Positions 58,003 to 64,000 of a DNA stretch of 64,000 bases are shown one piece after another; position 1 is the stretch's first letter; the number at the start of each line of letters is the position of its first letter. The notes beneath the pieces are model-generated. The model was not told where the DNA came from. It did no database searches and saw only the letters and a list, made by a program, of their open reading frames with translations. Source of the DNA: Palleronia sp. LCG004 (GTDB taxonomy: Bacteria; Pseudomonadota; Alphaproteobacteria; Rhodobacterales; Rhodobacteraceae); NCBI RefSeq assembly GCF_032931615.1, contig NZ_CP136759.1, positions 1,116,001 to 1,180,000 of the forward strand. Direction: 5' to 3'. Position numbers and translations under genes: made by a program.

Positions 58003-59337
58003 TTACAGCATCAGCCGGCGGACGTCGCCGAGCAGGTATTTCAGATGCGCCGCGAAGCGCGCGGCCAGCGCACCGTCGATCGCGCGGTGGTCGTAGCTCA
58101 GCGACATGGGGAGCATGTTGCGTGGCTGGAACTCGGACCCGTCCCAGACCGGCTTCATCGACGATCGGGTCAAGCCCAGGATAGCAACCTCCGGTGCATT
58201 GACGATCGGCGTGAAACTCGTTCCGCCGATACCTCCCAGAGACGAGATCGTGAAGGTCGCGCCCTTCATGTCATCGCCCTTGAGCTTGCCGTCGCGCGCG
58301 GCACTCGACAATTCCAGCAGATCGCGGCTGATCTGTTCGATCCCCTTCCGGTCGGCATCCTTGATCACCGGCACCATCAGACCGTTCGGCGTGTCCGCCG
58401 CGAACCCGATGTTGTAAAAGTCTTTCTTGATCAGCTTATCGCCGGACGGCGCGATCGAGGAATTGAACTGCCAGTGCTTCCTGAGAGCGCTGACGCTCGC
58501 CTTGATGACGAAGCTGAGGAGGGTCACGCGATAGCCCTCCTCCTTGGCCATCGTGTCGAGCTCCTTGCGATACTTGTCGAGCTCGGTGATGTCCGCTTCC
58601 TCGTTATGAGTGACATGCGGAATGTTGAGCCAAGAGCGATGCAGAGCGGGACCCGAGATCTTCTGGATCCGGGACATCTCGACTTCCTCCACGGGTCCGA
58701 ACTTCGAGAAGTCGACTTCCGGAATCGGTGGAATGCCCATGCCGCCCTGCGCGGCCTGCTGCTGGCCCGCAGGGGCACCGGCCGGGGCGGCGGATTGCAG
58801 AGCCTTCTCGACATCCTCGCGCAGAATACGACCCTTACGGCCCGACCCGTTGATCGTCCTCAGGTCGATCTCGACCCGACGCGCAAAAGCACGGACGCTG
58901 GGCGATGCATGGAACTTGGACGAGCCGGTGTCGACCACCGACGCCGTATCGGCGGGCGCAGGCGCGGCGGACTGGCTGTCCTGACCACCATCACCGTAAC
59001 CCTCGCGGCTGCCACCTTTGGTCTCGGGGGTTTCTGCCTTGTCAGTCTTCGGCTGTTCCTCGGGCTCATCATTCCCATCGTCCGAGTCGTCGTCGCCGCT
59101 ATCGGCCTCTTCGAGGATCAGGATCACCGAGCCCTCGGACGCGTTGTCGCCCTCAGACAGCTTGATCTCCTTCACCTTGCCGGCATGGCTCGACGGTACT
59201 TCCATCGTCGCCTTGTCGGATTCGAGTTCGATCAGGGGATCTTCCTTCTCGACCATGTCGCCAACCGAGACGAGAACCGCCACGACGGGAACTTCGTCGA
59301 AATCACCGATATCCGGAACTTTAACTTCAGTCGCCAT
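58003..59337 (-). CDS. aceF: Pyruvate dehydrogenase E2, dihydrolipoamide acetyltransferase
   Basis: A 444-residue E2. One lipoyl domain (1-77, lipoylation K42) is followed by an acidic linker with a Pro/Ala-rich part. The peripheral subunit-binding domain reads [28 protein letters not shown] near 145-180, and the catalytic domain ends with DHRAIDGA carrying the catalytic His and Asp near 412-419. E. coli AceF has three lipoyl domains and 630 residues; here there is one, plus the one on E3. It lies 31 bases downstream of aceE. Confidence 0.95.
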   Translation of the reverse strand: MATEVKVPDIGDFDEVPVVAVLVSVGDMVEKEDPLIELESDKATMEVPSSHAGKVKEIKLSEGDNASEGSVILILEEADSGDDDSDDGNDEPEEQPKTDKAETPETKGGSREGYGDGGQDSQSAAPAPADTASVVDTGSSKFHASPSVRAFARRVEIDLRTINGSGRKGRILREDVEKALQSAAPAGAPAGQQQAAQGGMGIPPIPEVDFSKFGPVEEVEMSRIQKISGPALHRSWLNIPHVTHNEEADITELDKYRKELDTMAKEEGYRVTLLSFVIKASVSALRKHWQFNSSIAPSGDKLIKKDFYNIGFAADTPNGLMVPVIKDADRKGIEQISRDLLELSSAARDGKLKGDDMKGATFTISSLGGIGGTSFTPIVNAPEVAILGLTRSSMKPVWDGSEFQPRNMLPMSLSYDHRAIDGALAARFAAHLKYLLGDVRRLML

Positions 59338-59368
59338 TGTCTTTTAATTCCTTGCTTTCTCGGTAATC

Positions 59369-62023
<2,655 letters not shown>

Positions 62024-62064
62024 GTCTCTTCCCTTCTTTGGCCACGGGCCTTGCGGGAAGTCTA

Positions 62065-62113
62065 GACAGGTTGTCCCGGACACGCACCACTGCGCAGTAC
62101 GGGTAAACCTGTC
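62065..62113. promoter_or_regulatory. Inverted repeat upstream of aceE, possible operator
   Basis: Arms of 14 bases (62065-62078 and 62100-62113) are complementary at 12 of 14 positions, with a 21-base centre containing TGCGCA. Both arms share the core AACCTGTC on one strand or the other. It lies about 42-90 bases upstream of the aceE start. It resembles a pair of regulator sites rather than an RNA element; the regulator is unknown. Of the 338-base aceE-hisB gap, the rest shows only a hisB promoter candidate. Confidence 0.5.
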
Positions 62114-62297
62114 CGGGTCGCCTCCCGCCCCGGAGTTTTCGTCAACGTGACGTAGACCTTAGCCCCGTCGCGTCCAATTCACGAGATGTCGTCGCCGCAA
62201 ACCCGCCATGCGCATGGCGAATTCGTGGCAACTCCCACTTTCCTCCCTCACGACATACCTTTTCGCGACGAATTACCAGCCACTTCGTGCGGGGATC

Positions 62298-62326
62298 TTT
62301 CCTTGTGCGCAAGCCCTGCATATAGA
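62298..62326 (+). promoter_or_regulatory. Possible promoter of hisB
   Basis: TATAGA at 62321-62326 is a good -10; the best -35 17 bases upstream is TTTCCT, which is poor. Transcription would start near 62333, giving a leader of about 30 bases before the hisB ATG. Confidence 0.35.
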
Positions 62327-62361
62327 AGCGGTCGAATTTGCCAGACGGGATGCTATCGTCC

Positions 62362-62949
62362 ATGCGCTCAGCTTCGATCACCAGAAAGACCTCGGAAACC
62401 GAGATCACCGTTATGATCGACCTCGACGGGACCGGCATCTACGACATGTCGACCGGCGTGGGATTCTTCGATCACATGCTCGACCAGCTCGCGCGCCATT
62501 CGCTGATCGACATGCGCGTGAAATGCGCGGGCGATCTGCACATCGACGACCATCACAGCGTCGAGGACGTAGGGATCGCGTTGGGTCAGGCCCTGTCGCA
62601 AGCGCTTGGCGAAAAACGCGGTATAGAGCGCTACGGTCAATGTGCCCTGCCGATGGACGACACGCTGGTCACCGCGGCGCTCGATCTATCGGGTCGGCCC
62701 TGGCTTGCCTGGAACGTACCTTTCCCGACAGAGAAGATCGGCACCTTCGACACTGAACTGGTGCGGGAGTTCTTCCAGGCGTTCTCGACGCATGGCGGGA
62801 TCACGTTGCATGTCGACCTCATGCGGGGGCTCAACAGTCATCACATTGCCGAGGCCGCGTTCAAGTCCGTCGCTCGCGCCCTTCGGCAAGCTGTGACGGC
62901 CGACCCACGCAAGGGACACAATATTCCCTCGACGAAGGGGGCGCTCTGA
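62362..62949 (+). CDS. hisB: Imidazoleglycerol-phosphate dehydratase
   Basis: A 195-residue, monofunctional HisB. The metal-binding repeats are [21 protein letters not shown] and [19 protein letters not shown], with [13 protein letters not shown] near 34-46. Size equals the usual single-domain enzyme. ATG 62362 is chosen; upstream in-frame starts at 62338 and 62350 would add non-conserved residues. hisH follows after 4 bases. Confidence 0.97.
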   Translation: MRSASITRKTSETEITVMIDLDGTGIYDMSTGVGFFDHMLDQLARHSLIDMRVKCAGDLHIDDHHSVEDVGIALGQALSQALGEKRGIERYGQCALPMDDTLVTAALDLSGRPWLAWNVPFPTEKIGTFDTELVREFFQAFSTHGGITLHVDLMRGLNSHHIAEAAFKSVARALRQAVTADPRKGHNIPSTKGAL

Positions 62950-62953
62950 ACCG

Positions 62954-63598
62954 ATGCTGACCGTCCTTATCGACACCGACAGCGGCAACCTGCATTCGGC
63001 CGAGAAGGCCTTCCAGCGCATGGCACGCGAGGTGGACGGGGGCAGCATCCTCGTCTCCGCCAATCCCGAGGACGTGGCGCGTGCCGACCGGGTCGTTTTG
63101 CCCGGCGACGGTGCCTTCCCTGCCTGTCGCCGCGCGCTTGTCGCCGACAGGCAGGCGCTCCATCAGGCGCTCCTAGAAACGGTAGAGACGCGCGGCCGGC
63201 CTTTTCTCGGGATCTGCGTCGGAATGCAACTGATGGCCCGACGTGGTTTCGAGTACGAGGAAACCCGGGGCTTCGGTTGGATTGATGCCGATGTCGTTCC
63301 GATCGAGCCCCAGGACCGGACGCTCAAGGTGCCGCATATGGGGTGGAACGACCTTTTGATCGACAACCCACACCCCGTGCTGGATGGGCTCATCACGGGC
63401 GATCACGCCTATTTCGTTCATTCATATCACATGCGAATGGCCGAGACCGATCAGCGCATTGCGCACTGCGAGTACGGCGCAGATGAAATCACGGCGATCG
63501 TAGCGAACGGGACCTGCGTCGGGACGCAATTCCACCCGGAAAAAAGCCAGTCTGCAGGTCTCCGCCTGATCGCGAATTTTCTAGGCTGGAAACCCTAA
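62954..63598 (+). CDS. hisH: Imidazole glycerol phosphate synthase, glutamine amidotransferase subunit HisH
   Basis: A 214-residue class I glutamine amidotransferase. The nucleophile is C88 (GICVGMQL); H194 and E196 in QFHPEKS complete the triad. HMGWN and the PGDGAFPAC oxyanion region are present. It supplies ammonia to HisF. hisA and hisF are not next to it within the window; the following gene is on the opposite strand, so the operon ends here or continues elsewhere. Confidence 0.96.
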   Translation: MLTVLIDTDSGNLHSAEKAFQRMAREVDGGSILVSANPEDVARADRVVLPGDGAFPACRRALVADRQALHQALLETVETRGRPFLGICVGMQLMARRGFEYEETRGFGWIDADVVPIEPQDRTLKVPHMGWNDLLIDNPHPVLDGLITGDHAYFVHSYHMRMAETDQRIAHCEYGADEITAIVANGTCVGTQFHPEKSQSAGLRLIANFLGWKP

Positions 63599-63602
63599 CG
63601 GT

Positions 63603-63851
63603 TCAAGCGCGCTTGCATTCGAAGACATGCCGGAAGCCGCCGCGGCCATTGCCACGCGTCTCGACATACTGCCACCCTTTCCCACGCGCGAGACATCTCT
63701 GCGCTGCGGCGTCGTATGTGGCCTGTCCTGGATAAGGCGTTGCCAGATAGGTATCGATGACGAAGCGGTGCGGGACAAGCACATCTTCGCTTGCCCCGCC
63801 GCATCCCGCTAGAATGAGCGGGATCATCGAGATGAAGGGAAACCGTTTCAT
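63603..63851 (-). CDS. Small putative lipoprotein
   Basis: An 82-residue protein with a short hydrophobic leader and lipobox LILAGCGG, placing the lipidated Cys at residue 17. The mature part has Tyr/Gly/Arg-rich sequence with one further Cys pair (CLARG and FECKRA) that could form a disulfide. It converges on hisH with a 4-base gap. A one-mismatch CtrA-like site (TTAA-N7-CTAA) lies at 63876-63890, 25 bases upstream. No family recognised. Confidence 0.65.
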   Translation of the reverse strand: MKRFPFISMIPLILAGCGGASEDVLVPHRFVIDTYLATPYPGQATYDAAAQRCLARGKGWQYVETRGNGRGGFRHVFECKRA

Positions 63852-63895
63852 GCAGGCGATCGTCTACGATCCCCGTTAACGGCAGCCTAAAATCC

Positions 63896-64000
63896 TCAAC
63901 CTTTCAGGAACGCCAGAAGATCTGTGTTGAGCCGATCGCCATGCGTTGCCGTCAATCCATGCGGTGCACCGTCGTATTCCTCAACGGTCGCGTTCGGCAC
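63896..64000 (-). CDS. C-terminal end of an alpha/beta hydrolase (partial)
   Basis: A frame enters from the right edge and stops at 63896. The last 34 residues contain [25 protein letters not shown], matching the end of haloperoxidase/esterase-like alpha/beta hydrolases in which the catalytic His sits in GAPHGL. The nucleophile region lies outside the window. Confidence 0.7.
   Translation of the reverse strand: MPNATVEEYDGAPHGLTATHGDRLNTDLLAFLKG

Overview
This 64 kb window looks like a chromosomal segment from an alphaproteobacterium of the Rhodobacterales (Roseobacter/Rhodobacter group). It is GC-rich and densely coded. Taxon markers are the phoR-pstSCAB-phoU-phoB order, PstA and PstC permeases with long N-terminal extensions, a CckA-type hybrid kinase, an alpha-type LexA box at recA, a type III ornithine decarboxylase with a probable speF-type leader, an aglEFGAK alpha-glucoside locus, and a phasin and 3-hydroxybutyrate dehydrogenase pointing to polyhydroxyalkanoate metabolism. 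I see no insertion sequence, prophage, CRISPR array, rRNA or integrase; both window edges cut through genes.

Layout. (1) 1-9.7 kb: the tail of an unknown gene, a Cys/Met-metabolism PLP enzyme, then the phosphate module phoR, pstS, pstC, pstA, pstB, phoU, phoB and a PerM-type membrane protein, with a triple Pho-box repeat before pstS. (2) 9.7-16.5 kb: rpsB-tsf (minus); psuK-psuG and a DUF502 membrane protein (plus); a patatin and bdhA (minus). A stand-alone promoter plus terminator upstream of bdhA suggests a small RNA. (3) 16.6-21.3 kb: an orphan peptide-type binding protein, a CsbD-like protein, a FrnE/DsbA thioredoxin-fold protein, an ICMT-like membrane protein and a Bcr/CflA transporter. 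(4) 21.3-28.3 kb: mfd, an ornithine decarboxylase with a structured leader, tRNA-Leu(CAA), Nudix, YqaA, dsbB, DUF1330. (5) 28.3-38.3 kb: alaS, recA, cckA, rsmB, guaB and a FemAB/GNAT-like protein, all minus. (6) 38.3-47.4 kb: the alpha-glucoside uptake and hydrolysis operon aglE-F-G-A-K (minus), divergent from a GH1 beta-glucosidase and glucokinase (plus), so imported glucosides and freed glucose feed into glucose 6-phosphate. (7) 47.4-56.1 kb: an acyl-CoA synthetase and lipoprotein, moaA, an in-frame fusion of Kdo transferase (WaaA) with an LpcC-like core glycosyltransferase, an M20 amidohydrolase, a DAO-family FAD oxidoreductase and a phasin. (8) 56.2-62.0 kb: aceE-aceF-lpd, a homodimeric-E1 pyruvate dehydrogenase with a lipoyl domain on E3. 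(9) 62.3-64 kb: hisB, hisH, a small lipoprotein and the end of an alpha/beta hydrolase.

Most of the content is housekeeping. The most unusual items are the WaaA-LpcC fusion, the candidate small RNA before bdhA, a perfect CtrA-type site directly upstream of cckA, the ODC leader with two competing G-tracts, a large inverted repeat at the aceE promoter, and hairpins that embed both stop codons of convergent gene pairs. I found no convincing unknown multi-gene system. Very long antisense open frames are best explained by GC-rich codon bias.
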